In this document: piece by piece, positions 1-7,678 of the stretch | How positions within the stretch are numbered: position 1 is the first letter of the stretch | Layout: the number at the start of each line of letters is the position of its first letter | Assembly: GCF_017161265.1 (NCBI RefSeq) | Contig: NZ_CP031393.1 | Coordinates: 2,356,001 to 2,420,000, forward strand | Direction: 5' to 3' | Length of the DNA: 64,000 nucleotides | Origin: Treponema medium | Lineage (GTDB): Bacteria; Spirochaetota; Spirochaetia; Treponematales; Treponemataceae | The notes under the pieces: generated by a model | The model's input: only the letters and a program-made list of their open reading frames with translations | Told to the model about the DNA's origin: nothing | Databases searched by the model: none | Program-made: the position numbers and the translations under genes

Positions 1-571
1 CTTTCTGTGCGGCAGAAGCGGTATGGGATGCCGGCGCAGATGCAGCAGCAGGCGAATGCGGTGCCGGTTGTGCAGCCGGTATTGTTTTTTTTGCAGCCGG
101 CGCTTTCTCCTGTGATGACGCCGTTTTTTGCTGCGCTGCCGGTGTGTTTTGCCGTTTTTGCTGCACCGCGGAATCGGTATGCGGCTGTGTTTGTGCGGCA
201 ACCTGCGGCACGGTAACCGGCGGTGAAGGTTCTTGTGCTGCCGTAAGCGATTCATTCCGTTTTTGTTCGGTTGAGGGTTTATCCTGTTGTACTTGAGTTT
301 GCGCCGTGCCGGTATCCTGTTTTAATGAATTTTTAAGATTAGGCACTAATTTTAACACTAAAACAAGATTAAAACCCAAAAGCAGAACGCACAATATCAC
401 CAACGCGGCAATAATATTTCCTATCGAACGCTTTTTTCGGGCAGTAGAACTACGTGATTTTTTCTTTACTGTTGTACTGCTGCGGCTCTTGGTTTTTGAC
501 TGCCCCTTCGCCGCGGTTTTTTTAGGTGTCGTTTTTTTGCTTGTTTTTACTTTATCTTCTTTTTCGGGCAT
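1..571 (-). CDS. N-terminal part of a membrane-anchored Lys/Ser-rich then Ala/Pro/Gln-rich protein (runs off the window)
   Basis: An open frame without stops runs on the minus strand from an ATG at 571 to the window edge (190 codons visible). Residues 1-48 are strongly basic and rich in Lys, Ser and Thr. Residues 50-74 form one hydrophobic segment, and a long low-complexity stretch rich in Ala, Pro and Gln follows. This is the layout of a single-pass inner-membrane protein with a short cytoplasmic tail and a periplasmic linker. Spirochaete SPOR- or amidase-type wall proteins often look like this, but the C-terminal domain lies outside the window, so no function is assigned. An in-frame ATG at 583 and a TTG further upstream are alternatives. 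I prefer 571 because a -35/-10 pair ends only 7 nt before it. Confidence 0.6.
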   Translation of the reverse strand, partial: MPEKEDKVKTSKKTTPKKTAAKGQSKTKSRSSTTVKKKSRSSTARKKRSIGNIIAALVILCVLLLGFNLVLVLKLVPNLKNSLKQDTGTAQTQVQQDKPSTEQKRNESLTAAQEPSPPVTVPQVAAQTQPHTDSAVQQKRQNTPAAQQKTASSQEKAPAAKKTIPAAQPAPHSPAAASAPASHTASAAQK

Positions 572-578
572 AGGCAAA

Positions 579-607
579 AGCATAAAAACAGTACGGCTTA
601 ATGTCAA
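579..607 (-). promoter_or_regulatory. Sigma-70-type promoter placed for a leaderless start at 571
   Basis: On the minus strand TTGACA (607-602), a 17-nt spacer and TATGCT (584-579) are followed after 7 nt by the ATG at 571. No Shine-Dalgarno is seen before that ATG. The predicted transcription start falls on or next to the start codon. Confidence 0.5.
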
Positions 608-635
608 GCGGTATTTGTACAGGGCAGCCGCTATC

Positions 636-700
636 GGGGAACCTCTAAAAACTGCAAGCCTATCAGCTTGTTCTATAAAGAAATCATTTATCGTATACGT
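636..700. repeat. Fragment of the three-hairpin repeat family
   Basis: The stretch beginning GGGGAACCTCTAAAAACTGC and continuing through a short CAAGCC/GGCTTG-type hairpin matches the outer hairpin of the full copy at 34321-34418. Only one arm of the outer hairpin is present, so this looks like a truncated copy. Confidence 0.5.
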
Positions 701-779
701 TAATAAATCTCTATACTCTAAGATAGAGCCGTTTTAATGGAAAGATATGATAAGGATAGAAATAAAATAGAGAAAATAA

Positions 780-853
780 TCGGGCAAGCCGGATTTGAAC
801 CGGCGACCCCAAGTCCCCCAGACTTGTACGCTAACCAACTGCGCTATTGCCCG
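780..853 (-). tRNA. tRNA-Pro (anticodon GGG)
   Basis: Read on the minus strand, the 7-bp acceptor stem is CGGGCAA paired with TTGCCCG, with discriminator A at 780. The D-arm contains AGTTGGTTA. The anticodon stem CAAGT/ACTTG encloses the loop CTGGGGG, which gives anticodon GGG. The T-arm is GCCGG-TTCAAAT-CCGGC. All four stems pair fully. No CCA is encoded. Confidence 0.95.
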
Positions 854-876
854 TTTTGTTTCAATAACAGAAATAG

Positions 877-905
877 ATATTATCGATAAAGTCCCGTTAT
901 GTCAA
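877..905 (-). promoter_or_regulatory. Probable promoter of tRNA-Pro
   Basis: The minus strand shows TTGACA (905-900), a 17-nt spacer and TAATAT (882-877), about 23 nt before the mature tRNA 5' end. An alternative -10 GATAAT with a 15-nt spacer overlaps it. Confidence 0.5.
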
Positions 906-980
906 TACGTCGCATTGCATCACGTCGCATTCTGTTCCGAAACAATCGATAGAATGTTCGGAGAATAATGTAACCACAGA

Positions 981-1008
981 TTGACTTTTGCAGTATTCCG
1001 TATATACT
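981..1008 (+). promoter_or_regulatory. Promoter of the DUF4418 / ABC ATPase pair
   Basis: TTGACT (981-986), a 16-nt spacer and TATACT (1003-1008) form a good sigma-70-type promoter. It would give a leader of about 115 nt before the ATG at 1130, and the leader is filled with palindromes. Confidence 0.5.
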
Positions 1009-1011
1009 AGG

Positions 1012-1103
1012 CATATTCGATAACTTCGTTTTCGAATATGTCGACGAGTTCGAAATCGCATTTCAAAGTAATCTGTTCAGAAACGGAAGTTTCCGAACAG
1101 ATT
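1012..1103 (+). promoter_or_regulatory. Structured 5' leader with two palindromes, related to the three-hairpin repeat
   Basis: Two perfect or near-perfect hairpins lie between promoter and gene: CATATTCGA (1012-1020) with TCGAATATG (1032-1040), and a 15-nt arm at 1070-1084 with 1089-1103 carrying one mismatch and a GGAA loop. The linker contains CGACGAGTT and AATCGCA, the tags that border the central stem of the three-hairpin repeats elsewhere in the window. The central stem itself is almost absent. It may be an operator, an attenuator, or a derived repeat copy adopted as a leader. Confidence 0.45.
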
Positions 1104-1129
1104 TACAAATGTGCTTGTGAGGTTATACT

Positions 1130-1516
1130 ATGAAAAAATATATTGTAGGAGCGTTAATCGTTATCATCGGTTTGCTCGTTCTATTAGCTCCCTTTGGATT
1201 TGCGCATGTCTGTTTTCCTAAAGCAGACGGCAGCTTTATGAAGTGTCATTGGATGGGCGAAGCAGTCAGAATGCTCGGAGGATTGATTACTGCATTAGGC
1301 ATCATATTTTTACTGAGCAAACGTTCACGAATCGGTATCGCATTTTCCAATATCGGGCTCGGTACTTGCTTGATATTATTGCAAACAGTTGTCATCGGTA
1401 CTTGCAAACATGCCGCAATGCATTGTAATGTACATACCAAGCCTGTCATTTTATTATTAGCGATTATATTGATAGTAATAAATGCTGCCTACCTGTTCGT
1501 TAACAGAAAAAGATAA
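1130..1516 (+). CDS. DUF4418-family four-TM membrane protein
   Basis: The 128-residue protein has four hydrophobic segments (about 4-24, 47-62, 68-88 and 105-123) and cysteines clustered near the segment ends, including one at residue 28 (HVCFP), one at 39 and a CKHAAMHC motif near 92-99. Length and pattern fit the DUF4418 family, known from gene clusters of MacB/LolD-type ABC transporters. A GTGAGG ribosome site precedes the ATG by about 8 nt. The ABC ATPase follows after 37 nt, so the two are probably co-transcribed from 981-1008. The biochemical role of DUF4418 is not known to me. Conserved cysteines and a histidine suggest metal or redox chemistry at the membrane, which is inference only. 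Confidence 0.7.
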   Translation: MKKYIVGALIVIIGLLVLLAPFGFAHVCFPKADGSFMKCHWMGEAVRMLGGLITALGIIFLLSKRSRIGIAFSNIGLGTCLILLQTVVIGTCKHAAMHCNVHTKPVILLLAIILIVINAAYLFVNRKR

Positions 1517-1553
1517 ATTCTACTATTTCACTATACTATAGGATTATTACAGT

Positions 1554-2219
1554 ATGTTATTGCAAACAAAACAGCTTTCCCGAACGTTTACCAGAAATGG
1601 TTCCGATTTTTTTGCCGTCAGAGATGCCGATTTTAGCATCAACACCTCCGATTTTGTATTTATTGTCGGACGCTCCGGTTCGGGAAAAACGACGTTGCTG
1701 AACCTCATTTCAGGCATTTTAGAACCGACTTCGGGGACTGTTTTATTTGAAAATAATGACATCACAATGATGAACGATACTGAAAAAAGCTATTACCGTA
1801 ACGAGTCGATAGGATTTGTCCCCCAATCGCTCGGCGCTTTACCGAATCTCTCAGTACTTGATAATGTCCGCGTACCGTTTTTTTTATTTAACCGGGACGG
1901 CGATACCGAAGGGAGAGCGCTGAGCTTATTGGAAGTGATGGGAATAGCTCATTTAAAAGATGAAATGCCGAAAAATCTTTCAGGCGGAGAAGCAAAACGG
2001 ATGCTTATTGCGCGTGCGTTGATGAATGATCCCAAGCTACTCATCGCTGATGAACCGACTGCAAACCTCGACGCAGAAACGGCCGCCGGTGTTATGCAGG
2101 CTATAAAAGATATAAACAAACTTGGAACTGCCGTGCTTATCGTAACGCATGATTCCAATATCTTAGATCCGAATTGTACAACTTACCGGATGGACGCCGG
2201 TACCCTTTCAAAAGCATAG
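1554..2219 (+). CDS. MacB/LolD-type ABC transporter ATP-binding protein
   Basis: This 221-residue protein is a complete nucleotide-binding domain. Walker A GRSGSGKT lies at about 39-46, the Q-loop region reads VPQSLG, the signature is LSGGE, Walker B is LLIADEP with a D-loop after it, and the H-loop is THD. It belongs to the LolD/MacB/FtsE group that works with FtsX-type permeases on lipoproteins, peptides or drugs. Such ATPases normally sit beside a permease gene, but here only the DUF4418 gene is adjacent and recA follows. It may therefore use a permease encoded elsewhere, or a permease may have been lost. Confidence 0.85.
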   Translation: MLLQTKQLSRTFTRNGSDFFAVRDADFSINTSDFVFIVGRSGSGKTTLLNLISGILEPTSGTVLFENNDITMMNDTEKSYYRNESIGFVPQSLGALPNLSVLDNVRVPFFLFNRDGDTEGRALSLLEVMGIAHLKDEMPKNLSGGEAKRMLIARALMNDPKLLIADEPTANLDAETAAGVMQAIKDINKLGTAVLIVTHDSNILDPNCTTYRMDAGTLSKA

Positions 2220-2296
2220 ATTTTCCATAATATTGCTTTCTTGTGTGTCTTATGCTATAAATTAAGACTAAATGATAGTCTATATACATAGACGCC

Positions 2297-2326
2297 TTAT
2301 CAGCAAAGCTGATAACAAGTGTTTTT
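2297..2326 (+). terminator. Possible intrinsic terminator after the ABC ATPase
   Basis: TTATCAGC (2297-2304) and GCTGATAA (2308-2315) form a perfect 8-bp stem with an AAA loop, followed within 6 nt by a run of five T. The stem is AT-rich, so strength is uncertain. Confidence 0.4.
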
Positions 2327-2589
2327 ATAAATGATTACAGCAGTATTGTCAGATGTCCTTCCGATTAAAAACATATCGGTCAGGAAAAAACTCGATTCTT
2401 TGTAAAAATTTCTAAAAAAAGTGATTTTCAGCAGTTTTTTTAAGCCAAAATCGCAATGACGATATATAACAAAGATAAGAAGCACTGCAGCGGGGCAAAA
2501 CGTGTCGGAAGTAAAGAGACTTTTGCAGAACGTCATTAGTAATGTTCTGACGGCACCAGCCGAGCGCACTATAATTATGGAGGCCATAA
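2327..2589. other. Intergenic leader region of recA
   Basis: No convincing gene is seen here. Two T-rich runs (around 2440-2450) and a TATAAT at 2570-2575 with a weak -35 (TTCTGA, 19-nt spacer) occur. That box lies so close to the ribosome site at 2579-2583 that it is unlikely to be the only recA promoter. No LexA-type operator of a kind I know is visible. Confidence 0.4.
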
Positions 2590-3951
2590 ATGGCAAAAAC
2601 AAAATCAGAAATAAATCAGGTAACCAATATTACTGATGCCGATGAAAAGCTGAAAGCGTTGGAAGCAGCACGCCTACAAATCGAAAAGGAGTTTGGACAG
2701 GGTTCATTGATGAAGCTCGGCTCAAAAACGGCAGCAAGCGGTATTGAAGTAATTCCTTCCGGCAGCATCCTGCTCGACGAAGCGCTCGGTATCGGCGGCT
2801 ATCCGCGCGGTAGAATTATCGAAATATTCGGCCCAGAGTCGTCGGGAAAAACTACGCTTGCCCTCCATGTTGTTGCCGAAGCGCAAAAACGGGGCGGTAT
2901 TGCGGCGTTTGTGGATGCCGAACATGCCCTTGACCCGCAGTATGCGCAAAAACTCGGTGTCAATATCGACGAACTGTGGGTCGCCCAGCCCGATGCAGGA
3001 GAACAGGCTTTAGAAATCACCGAAAACCTCGTCCGATCGGGTGCGGTGGATGTCATCGTCGTGGACTCGGTAGCAGCCCTTACGCCGCAAGCGGAAATCG
3101 ATGGCGAAATGGGCGATTCACACATGGGTTTGCAGGCACGTTTGATGAGTCAGGCGCTGCGGAAATTGACGGCGATTATCTCGCGGTCAAAATGTATTCT
3201 CATCTTTATCAACCAAATCCGCATGAAAATCGGTATTGCGTACGGCAATCCAGAAACCACCACTGGAGGTAATGCGCTCAAATTCTATTCTTCGGTACGC
3301 ATCGAAGTCCGTAAAGGCGAGGTACTCGGCAAGGATGAAGATGAAGCATGGGGAAACAAGGTGCGCATCAAAGTTGTCAAGAATAAGGTCGCGCCACCGT
3401 TCCGGAAGGTTGAGCTGGAAATCCTGTTCGGCAAGGGAATCTCACCATACGGCAGCTTGCTGGACTGCGCGGTAAAATACGAATTGATAGACAAAAAAGG
3501 CGCGTGGTATTCGTATAAAGAAGATAAGATTGGGCAGGGGCATGACAACGCCGTAAAATTCTTGGAGAATAATCCCGATATCGCAATCGATCTTGAAAAG
3601 ACCTTGCGTGCTCAGCTGTTCCCCAACCAAAAATACGTGTCGAGTTTTGTAAAAACCGATCAAGCCGCCGATTCCGGCGCTGCGGGCAAAACACCGTCCG
3701 GTTCCAGTGAAGCATCGGCGGCGGCACAGACAGGGGCGTCAAAGGTGACATCTGCCGTAAAACCGGAAGAGGCAAAGGCTGATAAAACAGCCGATGCTCA
3801 AGCCGCTCCGACAGGGAAAAAATCTATGCTCGAAAAAGCAGCTCTCGCTACCGGCAAAACTGAAAGTTTGAATGCCGATTCTGCAGCAGTATCCGCTGCC
3901 CATAAATCAAAGCCGGGCAGCGCTTTTGACGGCGACAACGAGCTCTTTTAA
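2590..3951 (+). CDS. recA: RecA recombinase with long low-complexity C-terminal tail
   Basis: RecA is the DNA strand-exchange protein of homologous recombination. The core is canonical: Walker A GPESSGKT at residues 81-88, a Walker B region IVVDSVAAL, and the L2-region motif ending GGNALKFY. The protein has 453 residues, about 100 more than a typical RecA. The extra part (about 355-453) is rich in Ala, Ser, Lys and Thr and ends in an acidic stretch with Asp and Glu. Acidic C-termini are known to regulate RecA loading, but a tail this long is unusual. A TATGGAGG ribosome site lies 6 nt before the ATG. No recX or lexA is adjacent; the next gene is pth on the other strand. Confidence 0.97.
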   Translation: MAKTKSEINQVTNITDADEKLKALEAARLQIEKEFGQGSLMKLGSKTAASGIEVIPSGSILLDEALGIGGYPRGRIIEIFGPESSGKTTLALHVVAEAQKRGGIAAFVDAEHALDPQYAQKLGVNIDELWVAQPDAGEQALEITENLVRSGAVDVIVVDSVAALTPQAEIDGEMGDSHMGLQARLMSQALRKLTAIISRSKCILIFINQIRMKIGIAYGNPETTTGGNALKFYSSVRIEVRKGEVLGKDEDEAWGNKVRIKVVKNKVAPPFRKVELEILFGKGISPYGSLLDCAVKYELIDKKGAWYSYKEDKIGQGHDNAVKFLENNPDIAIDLEKTLRAQLFPNQKYVSSFVKTDQAADSGAAGKTPSGSSEASAAAQTGASKVTSAVKPEEAKADKTADAQAAPTGKKSMLEKAALATGKTESLNADSAAVSAAHKSKPGSAFDGDNELF

Positions 3952-3967
3952 ACGGCCTGATATCACA

Positions 3968-4175
3968 GGGTAATCGCATCAGACTGTTTTGCTATATTTC
4001 CCCGCAAAATAAATAAGCTATTCAACCAGAATTTCGCCACTTTGCGCCTCAAATGGTCTCATAGCCTATTTATTTTGCGATTTTTATTTATCTGTCTGAT
4101 GTGATTTCTCTCCTGCAGGGAAAAGATGCGTGAAATTTTAGGAAAATTTCACGCAAAAGGAAGACCTGTGTTAGA
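3968..4175. repeat. Nested palindromic repeat, copy A
   Basis: Outer arms TAATCGCATCAGAC (3971-3984) and GTCTGATGTGATT (4094-4106) enclose a second stem of 19 bp (CGCAAAATAAATAAGCTAT with one mismatch to its partner). That stem encloses a loop with TTCAACC and TTTCGCCACTTTG. A further palindrome (GCGTGAAATTTT with AAAATTTCACGC) follows. Related copies lie at 22.1, 49.3 and 59.1 kb. Confidence 0.75.
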
Positions 4176-4184
4176 GTTTGGAGC

Positions 4185-4802
4185 TTACACTGATGTGCAG
4201 GGCAGCACCTTCGTCCATGCGGAAAGCAGCGTTTGCGGCTCCTTCCGTTCGGTGATGAGCGCGGTAAAAAGCGGTTCCAGCTGAGGCAGCGCCGCATCCA
4301 GCAGGGTGAATTCTTCTTGAGAAAAAGGAGACAACACATAGCCTGCGATATCGGGATGATCGGCGCTGCTGCTTTTTTTCCCGCCGGGACGCCCGATACC
4401 GATTCTGAGCCGCCAAAAGTCCGACGTACCCAACACAGCCTTTATTGAGCGAAGCCCGTTGTGTCCGCCGAGCCCTCCCGACCACTTGAGGCTCAAGGCG
4501 GCAGGTGGCAGTTCAAGCTCATCGTGTACAACAAGTATTTCTGCCGGAGGAATTTTGAAAAACTGGGCAGCCTCCCCTACTGATTCGCCCGATAGATTCA
4601 TATATGTTTCCGGCTTTAAAGCATGGACAGCCTGCCCCCCGCTCACTGCTGCCGGAAAACGCCCGTACAGTCCGCTGAACTTATGCTGCCACGAAATTCC
4701 CCTGCAAATAGATAAACGATCCGCAGCAATCCACGCTGCGTTATGCCGGGTGCGTTCATACTCCCGCCCGACATTTCCCAAAAATGCTATTAACGAAATC
4801 AT
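4185..4802 (-). CDS. pth: Peptidyl-tRNA hydrolase
   Basis: Pth cleaves peptidyl-tRNAs released from stalled ribosomes and recycles the tRNA. The sequence has the family's catalytic histidine in the RHNAA motif near the N-terminus, the Asn in TYMNLSG, the Asp in VVHDELELP and the Asn in GGHNGLRS. I place the start at 4802 because the protein then begins like other Pth proteins (MISLIAFLGNVG) and an AAAGG ribosome site lies 8 nt upstream. An ATG/GTG-type start at 4829 would add nine residues. The product is about 205 residues. It lies downstream of dtd on the same strand with a short hairpin between, so both tRNA-quality enzymes are probably co-transcribed. Confidence 0.93.
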   Translation of the reverse strand: MISLIAFLGNVGREYERTRHNAAWIAADRLSICRGISWQHKFSGLYGRFPAAVSGGQAVHALKPETYMNLSGESVGEAAQFFKIPPAEILVVHDELELPPAALSLKWSGGLGGHNGLRSIKAVLGTSDFWRLRIGIGRPGGKKSSSADHPDIAGYVLSPFSQEEFTLLDAALPQLEPLFTALITERKEPQTLLSAWTKVLPCTSV

Positions 4803-4826
4803 CTTTTTTGACCTTTCATTACAGGA

Positions 4827-4862
4827 CACCTCTAAAAAAACACCTGAGGCTTTAGAGCTGCC
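4827..4862. repeat. Short hairpin of the three-hairpin family between dtd and pth
   Basis: CACCTCTAAA and TTTAGAGCTG are the arms of an AAAAA-looped hairpin like the outer hairpins of the full elements at 5.4 and 34.3 kb. It occupies the whole dtd-pth gap. Confidence 0.45.
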
Positions 4863-5315
4863 TTATTCTTTTACCTTCGTGTCGATTATGATCGTAACCG
4901 GTCCGTCGTTGTGAATTTCTACCTGCATATCCGCTCCGAATTGTCCGGTTTTTATCGGCTTACCAAGCGCTTCGCTCAGTTTGCGGATACAGCGTTCATA
5001 GAGCGGGATTGCAATCGAAGGCCCCGCCGCCGCATTGAAGGACGGGCGGTTTCCTTTCTTGGTACTGGCAAACAAGGTAAACTGACTGACCAGCAAAATG
5101 TCTCCCTGCACATCCGCAAGAGCTCGGTTCATCTTCCCCTCATCGTCTTCGAAAATCCGCATCTGTACGATTTTCTTAACCAACCAATCTATATCGTCCT
5201 CAGTATCTTCAGGACAGATACCGAGCAAAATCACAAAGCCCTTGCCGATGGTCTGTGTCTCAAAACCTTCAATCGCCACACTTCCCGACCGTACCCGCTG
5301 TATTACTGCTCTCAT
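4863..5315 (-). CDS. dtd: D-aminoacyl-tRNA deacylase
   Basis: Dtd removes D-amino acids, and glycine mischarged on tRNA-Ala, from tRNA. The two family motifs are present: SQFTL in the centre (LLVSQFTLFA) and the GP motif near the C-terminus (NDGPVTIIID). The ATG at 5315 gives MRAVIQRV, the normal Dtd N-terminus, with GAGGAG about 9 nt upstream; a GTG three codons earlier is unlikely. Length of 150 residues is typical. Together with pth it makes a small tRNA proofreading and rescue pair. Confidence 0.95.
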   Translation of the reverse strand: MRAVIQRVRSGSVAIEGFETQTIGKGFVILLGICPEDTEDDIDWLVKKIVQMRIFEDDEGKMNRALADVQGDILLVSQFTLFASTKKGNRPSFNAAAGPSIAIPLYERCIRKLSEALGKPIKTGQFGADMQVEIHNDGPVTIIIDTKVKE

Positions 5316-5333
5316 AGCACACACTCCTCACAC

Positions 5334-5544
5334 GGAGCTGTCTAAAAAGTAACCAACTTTGAGACAGCCCCATATCACTAATGGGAACCTCTAAAAACCT
5401 CAGTTTTTTAGAGGTTTTCCTTAGATTTAGTTGCGATGTTTTCAATTAAGTTATTATTGAATAAAGACTTAATTGAAAACTCGTCGGGCATCTCTATTCC
5501 GAAGGATGCGAAGCAAATCTAACCGAGTTTTTAGAGATGCCCTA
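5334..5544. repeat. Three-hairpin repeat element, full copy, with an extra hairpin
   Basis: A small hairpin GGAGCTGTCT/AGACAGCCCC (5334-5371) is followed by the full element 5383-5544. This comprises an outer hairpin AACCTCTAAAAA/TTTTTTAGAGGTT, the tag TTGCGAT, a perfect 14-bp central stem GTTTTCAATTAAGT (5438-5451) with ACTTAATTGAAAAC (5467-5480), the tag CTCGTCGGGCA, and a second outer hairpin ending GAGATGCCC. Confidence 0.75.
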
Positions 5545-5610
5545 ATGTAAGTTTTTTATATTTTCACCGTTCAACGCCATATTATCACTCTGCAATATGG
5601 TTTGCATATA

Positions 5611-6558
5611 TCAGCTATTGATAAAAGTTAATAAACTCTGAAATACTATGTGGTTAAAAAGCCTGTCGCGTATACTATAATTATTGTTATTTGATGAAAT
5701 ATTCATAAAATGGTGAATCACATAGCCCGCTTTATGCTTATTGGAATACAGAAATATAATCGATGAATAATTTTCTACATTTTTAAAAGCCGTATCAACA
5801 CCGTTTCCGACTGCCATGGCAATATGATCAGCACCGGAACGTAATAGAATTCCTTCTTGAGGTAATTCAAAAATTTGGTATTTTAAAGATTGGTTTTTAT
5901 AAGAAGAGGCTCCGTTGATCTCCTTTTTCTGAAATGTTTCAAAGTCAATGTTCTCGAGCTTTTTTAAAGAAATCTTGAGCGAATGAGAGCCTCCACCATA
6001 TATTAAAGAAAAGTCTTGTGTATTGTTTTGCTGTATATCGATATTGACTTGAAGCCAATCATTATCAAAAAGCATTAAACCGAGCGTATCATTAAACGTC
6101 AATACTTCGTTCATATTAAAAAAATTAATATTTTCATCAAATAATGTATTGTTATAATTATAACGCACATAATTCTTTCGTTCATTAGTTGTATCAGTTT
6201 CTATTTTACTGGTATACAGCCGCTTTAATGTTTCAGCAAAATCGGTATGTATCTTTTCTCGTTGAAAAAAATTAAGCATTATATTCTTTACCGATTGATT
6301 ACGGGTAGCTAATAAATATGATTCGAATAACAAGCTTTGATATGTTTCATAATATTTTTTACTTTCGAATACCTGATATAACTCTTCCAGCTCATCAACA
6401 GCAGTATTATCTTCTATATGCTTTAACTTCGCATATAAGTTCATAAAATACTGTAACTCAGTCTCAGTTGGAATATAAAAAATTAACTTTGATTGAGCTT
6501 GAGCATAAAGGCTCAAACAACATATCATGATGGTGCATATAGCTATATATTTCTTCAT
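5611..6558 (-). CDS. Exported protein of unknown function
   Basis: The protein starts MKKYIAICTIMICCLSLYAQAQ, a clear signal peptide with likely cleavage after AQA. GGAAGGACG lies upstream of the ATG at 6558; a longer frame to 6654 begins in repeat DNA and is not likely. The mature part (about 293 residues) is rich in Asn, Phe, Tyr and Leu, has an N-terminal helical part with charged heptad-like stretches, and contains no cysteine after the signal peptide. I recognise no domain. It is probably periplasmic or outer-membrane associated. The gene stands alone between two repeat elements and is more AT-rich than its neighbours. Confidence 0.7.
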   Translation of the reverse strand: MKKYIAICTIMICCLSLYAQAQSKLIFYIPTETELQYFMNLYAKLKHIEDNTAVDELEELYQVFESKKYYETYQSLLFESYLLATRNQSVKNIMLNFFQREKIHTDFAETLKRLYTSKIETDTTNERKNYVRYNYNNTLFDENINFFNMNEVLTFNDTLGLMLFDNDWLQVNIDIQQNNTQDFSLIYGGGSHSLKISLKKLENIDFETFQKKEINGASSYKNQSLKYQIFELPQEGILLRSGADHIAMAVGNGVDTAFKNVENYSSIIFLYSNKHKAGYVIHHFMNISSNNNNYSIRDRLFNHIVFQSLLTFINS

Positions 6559-6623
6559 ATTACGTCCTTCCGCTTGCGAATATTCGAGGTTTAAGTATAG
6601 TATAATAACAAAATTAAATATAC

Positions 6624-6718
6624 GGGTACCTCTATTCCGAAGGATGCGAAGCAAATCTAACCGAGTTTTTAGAGATGCCCTAGCCTTTAAAAACTCGGTT
6701 AGCTTTTAGAGCTGCCCT
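6624..6718. repeat. Rearranged copy of the three-hairpin family
   Basis: The segment CTCTATTCCGAAGGATGCGA through AACCGAGTTTTTAGAGATGCC is nearly identical to 5491-5541. It is followed by an inverted CTTTAAAAACTCGGTTAGCT piece ending GAGCTGCCC. The central stem is missing. Confidence 0.6.
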
Positions 6719-6730
6719 TGTAACCATACC

Positions 6731-6758
6731 TTGACATTTTTTATGTCATTATTATGAT
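6731..6758 (+). promoter_or_regulatory. Promoter for a probable leaderless start at 6766
   Basis: TTGACA (6731-6736), a 16-nt spacer and TATGAT (6753-6758) are followed after 7 nt by ATG at 6766. The upstream in-frame ATG at 6754 lies inside the -10 box itself, so it cannot be transcribed from this promoter. Confidence 0.6.
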
Positions 6759-6765
6759 ACAACAC

Positions 6766-7254
6766 ATGAAAATTTTATTAACTTTTTTTTATCTGAGTGC
6801 CGCTACTCTTGTATTCGGCGCTGAAAGCACTGTGTTATATCGCCAAATAGTCAATGTGAAAGCTCTTTCCGATGGTGCAGAAAAAACGATTTACAGTACT
6901 ATAGACAAAGAAACTGTCGAAAACCAAGTAATACTGATCGTAACTACCCTTCCATCGGGAGATATTGAAATACGGTCGGATAAGTTTAAACTAGGAAAAA
7001 TGCCGTTCTCTTCATTTTTTCAATTTATTATTCGTCGAGAAGAGATAATACAAAATGAGACCGGCGCATACATTATTGACGGTCTTACCGGAATCTATAA
7101 GGTTGCGATGTCAAAACCTCAGGCTCTATTGACGGGAACACTCAGCCCCGAATACTGTGACCTTACCTTGGCGGTAGACGGTATGGGGAAAAAGCTCTCC
7201 ATGCAATTCTATTCCGTAGACGAAATCTCATTGAATGAGAAAGAAGCTCAATAG
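6766..7254 (+). CDS. Exported protein of unknown function
   Basis: With the start at 6766 the protein has 162 residues and begins MKILLTFFYLSAATLVFGA, a typical signal peptide cleaved before ESTVLY. The mature protein is predicted to be mostly beta-strand with alternating polar and hydrophobic residues, and has a single cysteine late in the sequence (SPEYCDL). I recognise no family. Start choice rests on the promoter position and on the lack of a ribosome site. The gene converges with the DUF454 gene, ending 4 nt from it. Confidence 0.65.
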   Translation: MKILLTFFYLSAATLVFGAESTVLYRQIVNVKALSDGAEKTIYSTIDKETVENQVILIVTTLPSGDIEIRSDKFKLGKMPFSSFFQFIIRREEIIQNETGAYIIDGLTGIYKVAMSKPQALLTGTLSPEYCDLTLAVDGMGKKLSMQFYSVDEISLNEKEAQ

Positions 7255-7258
7255 TCTT

Positions 7259-7669
7259 CTACCGATCAGAATCAATAACAATCGCTTCCGGCACCTTTTC
7301 TTTTGTCGAGTCGGGAGCGGTTTTTATTTTAAAAATAAATACATAATATTTTATGCATATCAGCAATATGATGATAATACGGGCATAGATATTCTTTGAA
7401 AAATAAAACCCGGCAATCAACATTGAAGAAGCGAACCCTAAAATAACTATTTTACTTTTGAGTGTCATTGAGCGGGTTTCATTAAATCTTTGAACATGGT
7501 TTTGATAGAGCTTAGTGGAAAGCAGCCATTTATGCAGACGCTTTGAACCTTTTGCAAAACAAAAGACCGACACAATCACAAAGGGGGTAGTCGGCAAAAT
7601 AGGTAAGGCCACACCAAGTACGCCAAGTCCTAAAAAAAGGAAACCGGCTATAATCCAAATATATTTCAT
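7259..7669 (-). CDS. DUF454 (YbaN-like) membrane protein
   Basis: The 136-residue protein matches the YbaN/DUF454 pattern. It opens with a hydrophobic segment, LGVLGVALPILPTTPF, a CFAKGSKRLHKWLLS segment, a helix with NHVQRF, and a second pair of membrane segments (about 74-110). The C-terminal tail is charged. The function of the family is not established. GGGAG precedes the ATG by 7 nt. It starts 9 nt after lptB and is probably the last gene of the lptA-lptB unit. Confidence 0.8.
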   Translation of the reverse strand: MKYIWIIAGFLFLGLGVLGVALPILPTTPFVIVSVFCFAKGSKRLHKWLLSTKLYQNHVQRFNETRSMTLKSKIVILGFASSMLIAGFYFSKNIYARIIIILLICIKYYVFIFKIKTAPDSTKEKVPEAIVIDSDR

Positions 7670-7678
7670 AGTATCTCC

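Noticed and set aside
306-737. A plus-strand ORF opposite the membrane-anchored protein
   Set aside because: It is a shadow of the minus-strand gene, and its tail enters repeat DNA and an AT-rich gap.
2570-2575. TATAAT as the recA promoter -10 box
   Set aside because: The start would fall in the ribosome site, and the -35 match is weak. It may be fortuitous.
2300-2602. A 100-residue minus-strand ORF upstream of recA
   Set aside because: It overlaps the recA start and the possible terminator and has no ribosome site or credible domain.
6754-6756. Upstream ATG of the exported protein at 6.8 kb
   Set aside because: It lies inside the -10 box of the only good promoter, so transcripts from that promoter cannot contain it.
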